38,105 bases of DNA from an uncultured Alistipes sp. (GCA_900545315.1 UQYM01000025.1:1-38105), one strand, 5' to 3'. Positions 15,313 through 23,860 are shown, numbered from the stretch's first letter. Numbers and translations: made by a program. Notes: generated from the sequence alone by a model not told the origin.

Positions 15313-15361
15313 GATCCAATAAAAAAAGCGGAACATTTAATTCCGCTTTTTTTATTGGATC
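15313..15361 (-). terminator. Perfect 21-bp inverted repeat downstream of lipoprotein gene
   Basis: Arms 15313-15333 and 15341-15361 are perfect complements over 21 bases around a 7-base loop CATTTAA. Each arm contains a GC core (GCGGAA/TTCCGC) and a run of seven A or T, so the element can terminate in both directions. It starts 12 bases past the stop codon of the leftward lipoprotein gene. Confidence 0.9.
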
Positions 15362-15373
15362 AATTGAATAATT

Positions 15374-16378
15374 TTAATTTGAAGAGGAGCTAATGGGAAT
15401 ATCGTAACCGTGACAGGTCATCTTCATTGATGAGGTGCATTTATTCCCATTATTTGTGTCCGAGTCGTTGTCTGTGTCTGAACTGGTATTGGGTGTCCAT
15501 GTAACGCTTGTGAAATCAAGCAAATCCTCACTCTCGGATAGTCGAATTACTAAACTGCCTTCAGTAATAGTTTGACCACATTGGGGACTATAAATCACAA
15601 TTGGTGAAGGTGTATTGACAGTTACTTTTTCTGCGATCATAGAAGGTGTGACACCAATAGTTTGGCTAATGTCTAATTTATATGATGAATTAGTAATACC
15701 ATTGATTGATTGATCGCCAGGGTTATTAACTTGAGTGATAGTCATGATCCCAGACCAATTCGAACCTTCGGAATTATATTGCGTTTCCCCTTCACTATTG
15801 ATTTTGGCTACATACTCTCCTAACGAAACTTGCCATTCATTCTCTTTAGTAGAACTGATTTGGTAGGATGAGGCTTTGATGGAAATTAGGGTGCCATCCA
15901 TGGAGATTGTGTATGGGTTTTCTTCGTTTAAAAATACGTACCAAGTATTTCCTACAGTCATTGGGCTGCCATTACCCGTACGAATCTCAATGTTTCCAGA
16001 TCTTAAAATCTTGTTATTGGAATTCATTGAACCGATGTTATCGATTCCATAGATATTATTTCCTTTGTCGACAATGGTTGCATTTCCGAAAAGTTTGCTT
16101 TTTGCCGAGCAATTGTTCATAGCTTCGGCTGTAATGACAGGATTAGGGTCTCCATTCTTTTCTGCTTCGAGCAATGTCTCGGTCATTAATGTATTGAGTC
16201 GGAATGCAATTTCAAAAGGATCCAGGTTGTATTCGATTTGGGACGAAACGGACATGAACAGTACTGTGCCAACTTCGTAATAATACTGTTGCCAAGCTTC
16301 GTCAGTTGTTGGCTGTGAAGACTCGCAGGAGGAGAATAACATTGCAGAACCTGCCAGCAAAAGGAAGAATTTTTTCAT
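15374..16378 (-). CDS. Hypothetical lipoprotein
   Basis: A 334-residue protein with a lipoprotein signal (MKKFFLLLAGSAMLFSSC, lipidated C18), followed by a Ser/Thr/Asn-rich secreted body. I recognise no domain. Residues of about 130-250 look like a run of beta strands with conserved-looking WY and GNTWYVFLNEENPYTIS segments. Near the C-terminus is a DTDNDSDTNN linker, then two cysteines in CTSSMKMTC, which might bind metal or form a disulfide. Codon use is visibly more AT-rich than in asnS or rpoN beside it. The gene is monocistronic with its own promoter box and a perfect terminator. Recent acquisition is possible but not shown. Confidence 0.8.
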   Translation of the reverse strand: MKKFFLLLAGSAMLFSSCESSQPTTDEAWQQYYYEVGTVLFMSVSSQIEYNLDPFEIAFRLNTLMTETLLEAEKNGDPNPVITAEAMNNCSAKSKLFGNATIVDKGNNIYGIDNIGSMNSNNKILRSGNIEIRTGNGSPMTVGNTWYVFLNEENPYTISMDGTLISIKASSYQISSTKENEWQVSLGEYVAKINSEGETQYNSEGSNWSGIMTITQVNNPGDQSINGITNSSYKLDISQTIGVTPSMIAEKVTVNTPSPIVIYSPQCGQTITEGSLVIRLSESEDLLDFTSVTWTPNTSSDTDNDSDTNNGNKCTSSMKMTCHGYDIPISSSSN

Positions 16379-16493
16379 ATAATCGTTGGTTTGTTGATTT
16401 GTATGAACGTGACGTACCTCTTAGTAACGCATATTAAATAGACGTTATTGCACGTTAAAATGTTGCATGGAAAAAATGTTTCCAGCACCTTTG

Positions 16494-16501
16494 CAAAGGT
16501 A
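16494..16501 (-). promoter_or_regulatory. Probable -7 box of the lipoprotein gene (TACCTTTG)
   Basis: Minus-strand TACCTTTG at 16501-16494 matches TAnnTTTG and would give a leader of about 105-110 bases before the start at 16378. It overlaps a small palindrome CCTTTGCAAAGG (16488-16499). No TTTG element lies at the expected distance. Confidence 0.5.
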
Positions 16502-16564
16502 GAATTAAAATTTGAATCGTGCTTTGATCGAAAGATAAAGTGAAATGAATTTGTAAAAGAATCG

Positions 16565-16572
16565 TATTTTTG
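16565..16572 (+). promoter_or_regulatory. Probable -7 box of the DUF4954 gene (TATTTTTG)
   Basis: TATTTTTG matches TAnnTTTG and ends 18 bases before the ATG at 16591. It overlaps the upstream TTG at 16570, so it argues against that codon as the start and for the ATG at 16591 with a very short leader. Confidence 0.6.
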
Positions 16573-16590
16573 TCACAATTCAGAATATTC

Positions 16591-18519
16591 ATGATTGAAA
16601 AACAGTTGAAAAGATATAGACCTCTTGAAGGTGAGGAGATTGACCTCTTGTGCCGGCAGGGGTGTTCTGCACAGAATTGGGCCGATATAACCGTAGCCGA
16701 AGGGTTTCATCCAACCTATTTGACCAATGTGTCGTTTAGTGGGAAGATCCAGTTGGGAGCAAATGGGAGTGAGATCGTTTGCGGTTCGGGGGTCGTTCGC
16801 CATTCGGGGATATACAATGCTACATTACATAATTGCACGGTTGGGGATCATGCGTTGATCTATAATGTTGGCCGCTATATTGCCAATTACGATATTGAGG
16901 ATGATGTGGTAATTGAGAATGTGGGGCAGATTTCGTGCGATGGCCCCAATGCTTTTGGTAACGGGACTGAGATCTCGGCGGTGAATGAGGCCGGAGGGCG
17001 AGAGGTGCCCATTTATGATGAATTGACGGCCCAGGTCGCCTATATTATGGCTATGTATCGCCATCGTCATCGTACGATTGAACGGCTGCAGGCCCTGATC
17101 GCACATCGGGTCGAGGCCAAAACATCCGATCGGGGGGTGATTGCGCAAGCGGCTTCGGTGGTTAATACCACCTCGCTGCTGAATGTGCGGATCGGGGCAC
17201 ATGCTGTTGTGGACGGGGCCTCGACGCTCCGCAACGGCACGGTAAACAGTTCAGCTGTGTCGCCGACCTACGTCGGGTCGGATGTGGCTGCCCGTAATTT
17301 TATCATTGCCTGTTCGGCGCGGGTCGATACCGGCGCCATGTTGCGAAGCTGTTTTGTCGGCGAAGGGGTGATCATCGAAAATGGCTTTTCGGCAGAACAG
17401 TCGCTCTTTTTTGCCAACTGCCACTGTACGCACGGTGAGGCTTGTGCAGTCTTTGCCGGTCCCTATACGGTGACCCACCACCGTGCGACGCTGTTGATTG
17501 CCGGTTACTTCTCCTTTTTCAATGCAGGTAGCGGCGCCAACCAAAGTAACCATATGTATAAGTCGGGCCCGGTACATCAAGGGATCCATCAGCGCGGGTG
17601 TAAATTCAGCAGCGATGCCTATATTCTCTTGCCGGCAAATACCGGAGTGTTTACCATTGTCAAGGGGCGCCATTATCAGCATCACGATACCGACGCCATG
17701 CCATTCTCTTATTTGATAGAGGAGAAAGACGACTCGTATTTGTTGCCGGCCTTGAACTTACGTAGTTACGGTACGGCCCGTGACATTCGCAAATGGCCCG
17801 GACGGGATCGGCGTCGGGGAGTGGCCAGTGATCTGATCCGATACGAATTGATGACCCCCTATACGGCAGGCAAAATCTTGCAGGCGATCAGCGAATGCGA
17901 ATATTTGATGCGACGTTATCCGACGGCTGAAGAGGTGACCTGGAATCGGGTCAAGATCAAAATGACCGCTTTGCGTAAAGGGCTGTTGCTGTATAAGCAG
18001 GCTCTGCGAGGCTATCTGTATGAACTGTTGAAGAGTGATGGGGTGGCCTGCACACCGGTCTCATCGTTGCCCGATGATGCGTTGGCCGGATTGGTACCCT
18101 CTTCAAAGGAGTGGATCGAATGGGTGGATTTGGCCGGGTTGATTGTACCGGCGGCTGCGGTGAATCATCTGCTGGACGAGGTGGACTCAACGGTGGTCAA
18201 TGACCTGGATGAGTTGGCGAACCGTCTGAAGGCGTTGGATCGGGATTATCCGCAGATGGTGGCACGATGGGCGGTTTATGCTTTGGAGACGTTGTTGGGG
18301 AAACCGGCTGCCGAAATTACGGCAGGAGATTTGCGTCAGGTGATGGAACAGGGGGCTTCGGACCGCAGAGCCTTGGCGGCCGCTGTGGCCATGGACGTGC
18401 ATCGTGATTTTGCACCGTTGATGGCGGTGGGTTACGGTATCGATTCCGAGGCGTGCCGGGATGCCGATTTCCGGGCTGTTCGGGGCGAGGAGCCTGCCGT
18501 GGAATTTCCGGAAAGTTGA
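16591..18519 (+). CDS. DUF4954 family protein (left-handed beta-helix, UDP-GlcNAc pyrophosphorylase-like)
   Basis: A 642-residue cytoplasmic protein with no signal or membrane segment. Residues of about 40-400 show repeating short strands with Val/Ile-Gly-x-x-Ala/Val patterns, as in hexapeptide left-handed beta-helices (for example NCTVGDHALIYNVGRYIANYDIEDDVVIENVG and VRIGAHAVVDGASTLRNGTV). The C-terminal third is helical. This layout matches the DUF4954 family, widespread in Bacteroidales, some members of which are annotated as nucleotidyltransferase-like. I infer sugar-nucleotide or acyl-transfer chemistry only weakly. The chosen ATG follows a -7 box closely. der follows 31 bases downstream with its own promoter box. 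Confidence 0.8.
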   Translation: MIEKQLKRYRPLEGEEIDLLCRQGCSAQNWADITVAEGFHPTYLTNVSFSGKIQLGANGSEIVCGSGVVRHSGIYNATLHNCTVGDHALIYNVGRYIANYDIEDDVVIENVGQISCDGPNAFGNGTEISAVNEAGGREVPIYDELTAQVAYIMAMYRHRHRTIERLQALIAHRVEAKTSDRGVIAQAASVVNTTSLLNVRIGAHAVVDGASTLRNGTVNSSAVSPTYVGSDVAARNFIIACSARVDTGAMLRSCFVGEGVIIENGFSAEQSLFFANCHCTHGEACAVFAGPYTVTHHRATLLIAGYFSFFNAGSGANQSNHMYKSGPVHQGIHQRGCKFSSDAYILLPANTGVFTIVKGRHYQHHDTDAMPFSYLIEEKDDSYLLPALNLRSYGTARDIRKWPGRDRRRGVASDLIRYELMTPYTAGKILQAISECEYLMRRYPTAEEVTWNRVKIKMTALRKGLLLYKQALRGYLYELLKSDGVACTPVSSLPDDALAGLVPSSKEWIEWVDLAGLIVPAAAVNHLLDEVDSTVVNDLDELANRLKALDRDYPQMVARWAVYALETLLGKPAAEITAGDLRQVMEQGASDRRALAAAVAMDVHRDFAPLMAVGYGIDSEACRDADFRAVRGEEPAVEFPES

Positions 18520-18520
18520 T

Positions 18521-18528
18521 TATTTTTG
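18521..18528 (+). promoter_or_regulatory. Probable -7 box of der (TATTTTTG)
   Basis: TATTTTTG matches TAnnTTTG, begins one base after the DUF4954 stop codon, and ends 22 bases before the der ATG at 18551. It supports that start over upstream in-frame codons. No TTTG is seen 20 bases further up. Confidence 0.6.
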
Positions 18529-18550
18529 CACCGAGGTTAAACAAGCAAAT

Positions 18551-19855
18551 ATGAGCATAGTAGCTATTGTTGGCCGTCCGAATGTGGGCAAGAGTACGCT
18601 TTTCAACCGTTTGGTGGGGATGCGCAAGGCCATTGTGAACGATACGGCGGGAACCACGCGTGACCGCCATTATGGAACGTCGGATTGGAACGGTCGGGAA
18701 TTTTCGGTGATTGATACCGGTGGATATGCCCTGGGAGGCGAAGATGTCTTCGAGGAGGAGATCCGCAAACAGGTTGTGTTGGCCATTGAAGAGAGCGATT
18801 TGGTGCTGTTTATGGTTGAGGTTTCGACCGGGATCACCGATTTGGATATGGTGATTGCCGATCTGTTGCGTCGCAGTGGCAAGAAGGTGATCTTGGTGGT
18901 CAATAAGGTGGACAACAACGATCTGATATACCAGTCTCAAGAGTTTTATGCGTTGGGGCTGGGGGATCCATATTGTATTTCGACGATGAGCGGTAGCGGT
19001 ACAGGTGATCTGCTTGATGCCGTGATTGCTGCGCTGCCTGAAGATACTGAGGCCGAAAAGGTGGATGACCTGCCCAAATTTGCCATTATCGGTCGGCCGA
19101 ATGTGGGGAAATCCTCGCTGACCAATGCTCTGCTCGATTCGGAGCGCAATATTGTGACGCCGGTTGCCGGAACCACACGCGATTCGATTCTGACCCGCTA
19201 CAACAAGTTCGGTATGGACTTTTATCTGATCGATACGGCGGGTCTGCGCAAGAAGAATAAGGTGACCGAAGATTTGGAGTTCTATTCTGTTTTGCGTTCG
19301 GTGCGGGCGATCGAGTCGTCGGATGTATGCATTTTGATGCTCGATGCTTCGCAGGGGATCGAATCGCAGGATATGAATATCTTTTCGCTGGTGGTGCGCA
19401 ACAAGAAGGGTTGTGTAATCGTGGTGAACAAGTGGGATTTGATCGAGAAGGAGAGCAATACGATGAAGGAGTTTGCCGAGGCCATCCGTCGTCGTTTGTC
19501 TCCGTTCAACGATGTGCCGATTGTCTTCACCTCTGTGCTGAACAAGCAGCGTATTTTGGAGGTGTTGCAGACAGCCATGCAGGTCTATTACTCCCGGATT
19601 CGTAAGATCCCGACCTCGCAGTTGAATGAATATCTGTTGCCTATTATCGAGGAGACGCCACCCCCTTCGACAAAGGGAAAATACATCCGAATCAAGTACG
19701 TAACTCAGTTGGCATCGCCGACCCCCTCGTTTGCCTTCTTTGTCAATTTACCGCAATACATTAAGGAGGGTTATCGTCGATTCCTGGAGAACAAGATTCG
19801 TGACCGTTGGGATTTCCACGGGGTGCCTCTGCAGCTCTTTTTCCGCCAAAAATAA
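18551..19855 (+). CDS. der: Ribosome biogenesis GTPase Der (EngA)
   Basis: Der has two tandem GTPase domains and is needed for 50S subunit maturation. The 434-residue product carries GRPNVGKS at 8-15 and again at 181-188, DTGG and DTAG switch II motifs, NKVD and NKWD base-recognition motifs, and the C-terminal KH-like domain that contacts rRNA (from about residue 350). A frame open to 18461 overlaps the previous gene, but the ATG at 18551 gives the canonical MSIVAIVGRPNVGKS start behind a -7 box. A perfect terminator follows 140 bases after the stop codon. Confidence 0.98.
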   Translation: MSIVAIVGRPNVGKSTLFNRLVGMRKAIVNDTAGTTRDRHYGTSDWNGREFSVIDTGGYALGGEDVFEEEIRKQVVLAIEESDLVLFMVEVSTGITDLDMVIADLLRRSGKKVILVVNKVDNNDLIYQSQEFYALGLGDPYCISTMSGSGTGDLLDAVIAALPEDTEAEKVDDLPKFAIIGRPNVGKSSLTNALLDSERNIVTPVAGTTRDSILTRYNKFGMDFYLIDTAGLRKKNKVTEDLEFYSVLRSVRAIESSDVCILMLDASQGIESQDMNIFSLVVRNKKGCVIVVNKWDLIEKESNTMKEFAEAIRRRLSPFNDVPIVFTSVLNKQRILEVLQTAMQVYYSRIRKIPTSQLNEYLLPIIEETPPPSTKGKYIRIKYVTQLASPTPSFAFFVNLPQYIKEGYRRFLENKIRDRWDFHGVPLQLFFRQK

Positions 19856-19998
19856 GCTGGACCGGCAGCGCCGCATAATACAGTAAAGGCAATCTTCGGG
19901 GCGAAGTACGACTGTTCGTTGTAGCTTTCCGAAATGGTTCGCAAAGTTTTCCGAGGGGAGAGACAATAAAATAAAAGCGATGGTAACGCTATATGGCA

Positions 19999-20035
19999 TC
20001 AGGGCTCGAAACCGTAGTTTCGAGCCCTGAATTTT
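19999..20035. terminator. Bidirectional terminator between der and the convergent gene
   Basis: TCAGGGCTCGAAAC (19999-20012) and GTTTCGAGCCCTGA (20017-20030) pair perfectly over 14 bases with the tetraloop CGTA, followed by ATTTTT on the plus strand. It sits between convergent der and the leftward 266-residue gene. The plus side is clearly a terminator; the minus side lacks a T-tract. Confidence 0.85.
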
Positions 20036-20116
20036 TATTCTGGATGTTTCAGCGCATGGTTGACGGGACTGATGCGGTGTTGCGACCTCATTGCGATGGT
20101 ATGCTGTCAAAGACGA

Positions 20117-20917
20117 TTATTTGACATCTTCTGCTGTAAGATCAACCTGTTGGGAGTACCAGTACCAGATGGTGGCCAATTGGTCGATTCGGATTGTGGT
20201 GCCCGGTTTGACCACAAACTCGCTGACCCCAATCTCGTTGTAGGGATTTCCCCAGTCGTAGGTGTACCCTAACTGTGTCCAAATACGGGGACGTTTGGCA
20301 GCGGGTGTTTGTTGCATGGTCTCGATCCACTGTTTGTGCACGGGATCGACTTGTTCGGGGAACGAGACGGTAGAGAAGTGGTTGTGTACGTTAGGGTCTG
20401 GGGTGGGGCGCACCAATTTTGAGACGGGCACCCAGAACTGAACCATATAGACATACTCTTGTTGTGGCTGCAATCCGAGAATCTGTTTGATACGCATGGA
20501 GGAGGTAAGCGAATCGAGCAGCGGGTTGTTGTGCATCACCATGCTCAGTTCGGGTGAGAGGCTGACCCACAGGGCCTCCTCATACGAAGCGGGCGTCTGT
20601 TTGGTGGGGGCTCCCGTCCAACGGGCCACATCGTCTTTTGTCAAGGGCATAACCACCAGAACCAACGTGTCTTTTTTATCCACCCATTGATCATCGACGC
20701 TCCAGAGTCGATCGATCATTTTGTCCGGGGTGATCATGGTGCTGCGTTCTACGGCTTTGCGGTATAACCGTTGTTGCCAGGCAAGTTCTTTGCGCAGTTG
20801 ACGGGATGAGTCTTCGGTTGTCGTATCGGCTTTGGGAGATGGAGTGGTCTGCGATTGACCGTTGGCCGTGAATAGAGCCAATCCCAAAGCTGCCACACTC
20901 AATATGATTTTTTTCAT
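20117..20917 (-). CDS. Secreted protein of unknown function
   Basis: A 266-residue protein with a clear signal peptide (MKKIILSVAALGLALFTANG, cleavage near AQ-type NGQSQ). A Thr/Ser/Asp-rich spacer follows, then a basic helical stretch RQLRKELAWQQRLYRKAVERS. The remaining domain is rich in Trp and Tyr (WTQLGYTYDWGNPYNEIGVSEFVVKPGTTI, YWYSQQVDL). Two patches look conserved-like, LVLVVMPLTKDDVARWTG and YVYMVQFWVPVSKL, but I cannot assign a family. It probably acts in the periplasm. The gene is alone, facing der and divergent from the GH2-like gene. Confidence 0.8.
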   Translation of the reverse strand: MKKIILSVAALGLALFTANGQSQTTPSPKADTTTEDSSRQLRKELAWQQRLYRKAVERSTMITPDKMIDRLWSVDDQWVDKKDTLVLVVMPLTKDDVARWTGAPTKQTPASYEEALWVSLSPELSMVMHNNPLLDSLTSSMRIKQILGLQPQQEYVYMVQFWVPVSKLVRPTPDPNVHNHFSTVSFPEQVDPVHKQWIETMQQTPAAKRPRIWTQLGYTYDWGNPYNEIGVSEFVVKPGTTIRIDQLATIWYWYSQQVDLTAEDVK

Positions 20918-21285
20918 GGTACTTGCTATCTATAATGTTTTTATGGTGTTGGGGCAAAATCCCCCTCCACAAAGAAAAGAAATATTTTAACCAATTCTAT
21001 CTGTATTCTTTCAGTCTGTTGTTTTATTGCTTACAACCGATTGTAAATAAAAATATTACATCAAACAGTCTGTTGCTCTCCGTGTAGCGATAACTCGCTC
21101 GAAATGTGTGAGATGACGGTCAGTGTTGCGTGTCGTGGACTTTCCAGATTTTTTTGGGGGAGTGATCTGTGGCTCTATGCTGCATAATGATGAGTGTTCT
21201 CGGATCGATCGGGTGGCTCGCAGTCTTCGTTATGAAAGCGGACGGTGCTCTTTGGAGCGGCTGGAGCATGGGTATTGGGAATGGA
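20918..21285. other. Divergent intergenic region without a gene
   Basis: Between the divergent 266-residue secreted protein and the GH2-like gene. Its first 150 bases are AT-rich, the rest balanced. A weak stem GGGGCAAAATCCCC (20951-20965) lies in the leader of the leftward gene. No tandem repeat of the kind seen in other gaps and no convincing small open frame was found. Only the promoter at 21286-21317 is supported. Confidence 0.6.
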
Positions 21286-21317
21286 TTTGGTTAATTGACA
21301 AAAAAGATGAATTTTTG
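21286..21317 (+). promoter_or_regulatory. Promoter of the GH2-like/rlmH unit (TTTG-N20-AATTTTTG)
   Basis: TTTG (21286-21289) is followed by a 20-base spacer and AATTTTTG (21310-21317), one mismatch from TAnnTTTG. Spacing is exact for Bacteroidota promoters. The start codon is 26 bases downstream. Confidence 0.65.
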
Positions 21318-21343
21318 TATATTCCAATAATGAGATTCGAACT

Positions 21344-22909
21344 ATGAAACATATGTCCCGTACAATGTGGATTGCAGCTCTTGGACTTTTTCTTCCGGGC
21401 TGGCTTGTTGCTCAACCGTGGGCAGACCCAACGCACGCAGCAGAGGGGAAGATTCAACCGCGTCAGGAGTTTATCAGTTATACGATTCGTGATTTGGCCC
21501 AGAAGGGAGATGAGAATCAAGCTCACCACTATTTGTCATTGGCTGGTAAGTGGCGGGCCTATTACTCTACGACAGAGCAGGGCGGAATGGCCGGTTTTTA
21601 TCAACCCCGGTTTTCAACGGCCAATTGGCGTGAGACAACTCTTCCCAATACGGCTCCGACAACCGACAAATCGTTGTTGGGTTTAGTTCCTCCGCAGTTG
21701 CCGGCCGAGAACCCGTTGGTGCAATATCGGGCTGCGATCGAGGTGCCGTATCTGTGGCTGGATCGAGATATGTATATTCATATTGAGGGAGTAGGGAGTG
21801 CTTATACACTTTACGTCAACGATCATCGGGTCGGTTACAGCAATGATAGCCGTACCCCGGCCGAATACAACATCTCCGACGCTGTAACCGATGGGGTGAA
21901 TACCATCTCGATCGAGGTGTATGGATTTTCGCAAGGCAGTTGGATGGAGACAGGTATTCCTGCATTGACGGCAGGCAGTCTCGGTAACATTTATATCTAT
22001 TCACAGCCGAAATTGCGCATTGAGGATTTTGTTGTCCATGCGACGTTGGATTCGGCGCGGGTGAATGGCGTAGTTTGGGTGACGGTGGTGATGGCCAACA
22101 GCTATCGCAGTACGGAGAAGATCTCTTTGGGTTACGATATCTACTCTCCGGCCGGGAAACTGATTACCTACAACCTGTATGAAACCGAGGTTGCTCCTGA
22201 AAGTTACGATACACTCCGTTTCAAGGAGTATATCTATCCCAGTATGAAAAAGATGTGGTCACCGGCAGCGCCCAATCTCTATAACATGATGTTTTATGTA
22301 CGTCGTGATGGCCGTATCACGGAGTATATCCCTTTCCGGTTTGGTTTCAATATTACCGAGCTGGAGAATGGCCGGTTGATGATCAATGGTAAGGCGGTAC
22401 AATTGAAGGTGGCCTCCTATAATGCGGCCTCGAGTATGGCTCGGACGGCTGATGAGCTTCGGGCTTTGAAGCATCAATACAATACGGTTTGGGTTTCCTA
22501 TCCTCAGCCCCGTTGGTTTTATGAGTTGTGCGACGAAATAGGTCTGTATGTCATTGACCAGGCCAATATCAACAGCAGTTATCGTAAAGATGATCGCAAT
22601 GTTGGCGGGGCAGTGGCCAATGATCCGCGTTTTTTGCCCAATTTCATAGATCGTGTTGCCTGTATGCAGGGCCGTGTCAAGAATAACACCTCATTGATCG
22701 CCATTTCCATGGGGGGCGAGAGCGGTAACGGTTATAATATGTACAAGGCGTATCAATGGTTAAAGGCTAACGATACGTTGCATTCGGTTACCTATCGGGA
22801 TGCTCAGGGGGAGTGGAACAGTGATTTCAACTGTCCGGCACCTGAGGATGTACGACGTTATCTGCAAGAGAATACAGTGGTCAGAAAGAGTTCAAAAGCC
22901 CGTCGCTGA
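21344..22909 (+). CDS. Truncated GH2 (LacZ-type beta-galactosidase)-like protein, probably inactive
   Basis: A 521-residue secreted protein (signal MKHMSRTMWIAALGLFLPGWLVAQ). It aligns by eye with the front half of LacZ-type GH2 enzymes: a jelly-roll sugar-binding domain with FEGVDSA-like IEGVGSAYTLYVNDHRVGYS and SRTPAEYNIS, an immunoglobulin-like domain from about 220, and the beginning of the TIM barrel (GLYVIDQANI, AISMGGESGNGYN). The acid/base Glu survives in GGESG, where LacZ has GNESG. The metal ligands of NIETH are replaced (NINSS), and the protein stops before the LacZ nucleophile segment CEYAHAMGNS. It therefore lacks half of the active site. Its stop codon overlaps the rlmH start (TGATG). 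Confidence 0.8.
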   Translation: MKHMSRTMWIAALGLFLPGWLVAQPWADPTHAAEGKIQPRQEFISYTIRDLAQKGDENQAHHYLSLAGKWRAYYSTTEQGGMAGFYQPRFSTANWRETTLPNTAPTTDKSLLGLVPPQLPAENPLVQYRAAIEVPYLWLDRDMYIHIEGVGSAYTLYVNDHRVGYSNDSRTPAEYNISDAVTDGVNTISIEVYGFSQGSWMETGIPALTAGSLGNIYIYSQPKLRIEDFVVHATLDSARVNGVVWVTVVMANSYRSTEKISLGYDIYSPAGKLITYNLYETEVAPESYDTLRFKEYIYPSMKKMWSPAAPNLYNMMFYVRRDGRITEYIPFRFGFNITELENGRLMINGKAVQLKVASYNAASSMARTADELRALKHQYNTVWVSYPQPRWFYELCDEIGLYVIDQANINSSYRKDDRNVGGAVANDPRFLPNFIDRVACMQGRVKNNTSLIAISMGGESGNGYNMYKAYQWLKANDTLHSVTYRDAQGEWNSDFNCPAPEDVRRYLQENTVVRKSSKARR

Positions 22910-23382
22910 TGAATATAGATCTGATCGTGATCGGGAAGACCGACTCCTCCCAAATCGAAACACTGCTGAACGATTACCTCAAACGGCTGAATTTTTACAC
23001 CAAAGTTTCGCTGGTGGTATTGCCGGATTTGAAAAATCGGAAAACGCTTTCGCCCGAGACGCAAAAGAAGCAGGAGGGTGAGGCTCTGTTACGCCGTTTT
23101 TCGGAAGGTGATTGGGTTGTTCTGTTGGATGAGAAGGGGAAGCAGATGCGTTCGGTCGAATTTTCGGACTGGGTTCAGAAGCGGATGAATAGCGGGGTGA
23201 AGCGACTCTGTTTTGTGATCGGGGGGCCGTACGGATTTTCCGACGAGGTGTATGCCCGCTCCAATGCAAAGTTGTCGTTATCCTTGATGACCTTTTCCCA
23301 TCAGATGGTACGACTGGTTTTTCTGGAGCAGCTTTACCGGGCTTTTACGATTTTGAATAACGAGCCGTACCACCACGAATAA
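22909..23382 (+). CDS. rlmH: 23S rRNA (pseudouridine1915-N3)-methyltransferase RlmH
   Basis: RlmH is a SPOUT-class, dimeric methyltransferase that modifies helix 69 of 23S rRNA on the 70S ribosome. The 157-residue product shows LLDEKGKQMRSVEFSDW, the SAM-binding knot motif FVIGGPYGFSDEV and the C-terminal signature EQLYRAFTILNNEPYHHE. Length is normal. The ATG overlaps the stop of the GH2-like gene by one base (TGATG), so translation is probably coupled and the promoter is shared. This gene (orfX) is the integration site of SCC elements in staphylococci; nothing here suggests such an insertion. Confidence 0.97.
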   Translation: MNIDLIVIGKTDSSQIETLLNDYLKRLNFYTKVSLVVLPDLKNRKTLSPETQKKQEGEALLRRFSEGDWVVLLDEKGKQMRSVEFSDWVQKRMNSGVKRLCFVIGGPYGFSDEVYARSNAKLSLSLMTFSHQMVRLVFLEQLYRAFTILNNEPYHHE

Positions 23383-23772
23383 GGCTTGTTGAGCATCGGC
23401 AGAATGTTCCATTGGTTATCAGGCGGCAAACGTGTTTGTTGAGGAATGATCGATTCCCCTCTGCGCAACAAGTCCAGCAGTTGTCAATGATCCTTGACCG
23501 ACCAATGGTCCGATTTTCCTTTCTGGAACAGCAGAGCAGTACAGAGTTGCTATGACGTACCTGAGGCTCAATAAGCCGACCCGATCGGCCCTTGGGCATT
23601 TTATTGTTGAAATTCTGTGTTGGATTGCTTATCCTGAATTTTCCCTGAACTTATTTGTTGGGGTTAGATCGCGCATGAAAGGATCTGTTGTGCTGTCCCG
23701 TGTCCCGATCTATCCGTTTAAATATGTTGGGCCGAGACAGCAGCTTTTCTACCTTTTTCTATACCGATATTA
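23383..23772. other. Intergenic region with weak repeat traces
   Basis: No gene is supported between rlmH and the convergent NYN gene. AATGATCGATTCC (23445), AATGATCCTTGACC (23486) and AATGGTCCGATTTTCC (23504) are related words at steps of 41 and 18 bases, which may be a strongly decayed array. Short open frames on both strands have no start context. Confidence 0.45.
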
Positions 23773-23860
23773 ATGGAATAAGGCCGAAACTACTATGGAA
23801 TAAGGTTGAAGCCCTTTTCCTCCCAAGGCTAAGCAGGATTCCTCGAAACAAATGGGCCGT
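23773..23860. repeat. Short 22-bp tandem repeat
   Basis: ATGGAATAAGG begins at 23773 and again at 23795, exactly 22 bases apart, and the two 22-base units agree at 16 positions. The next two 22-base steps start TTCCTC at 23817 and 23839, again exactly 22 bases apart. The segment therefore keeps a 22-base register for four units although the sequence changes midway. It ends in the hairpin at 23854. Confidence 0.6.

Noticed and set aside
21344..22909. Frameshifted full-length beta-galactosidase
   Set aside because: The sequence after the stop is rlmH in all its length, so the missing half is not present in another frame.
22909..23382. SCC-type insertion at rlmH
   Set aside because: No recombinase gene and no direct repeat of the rlmH 3' end is seen downstream.
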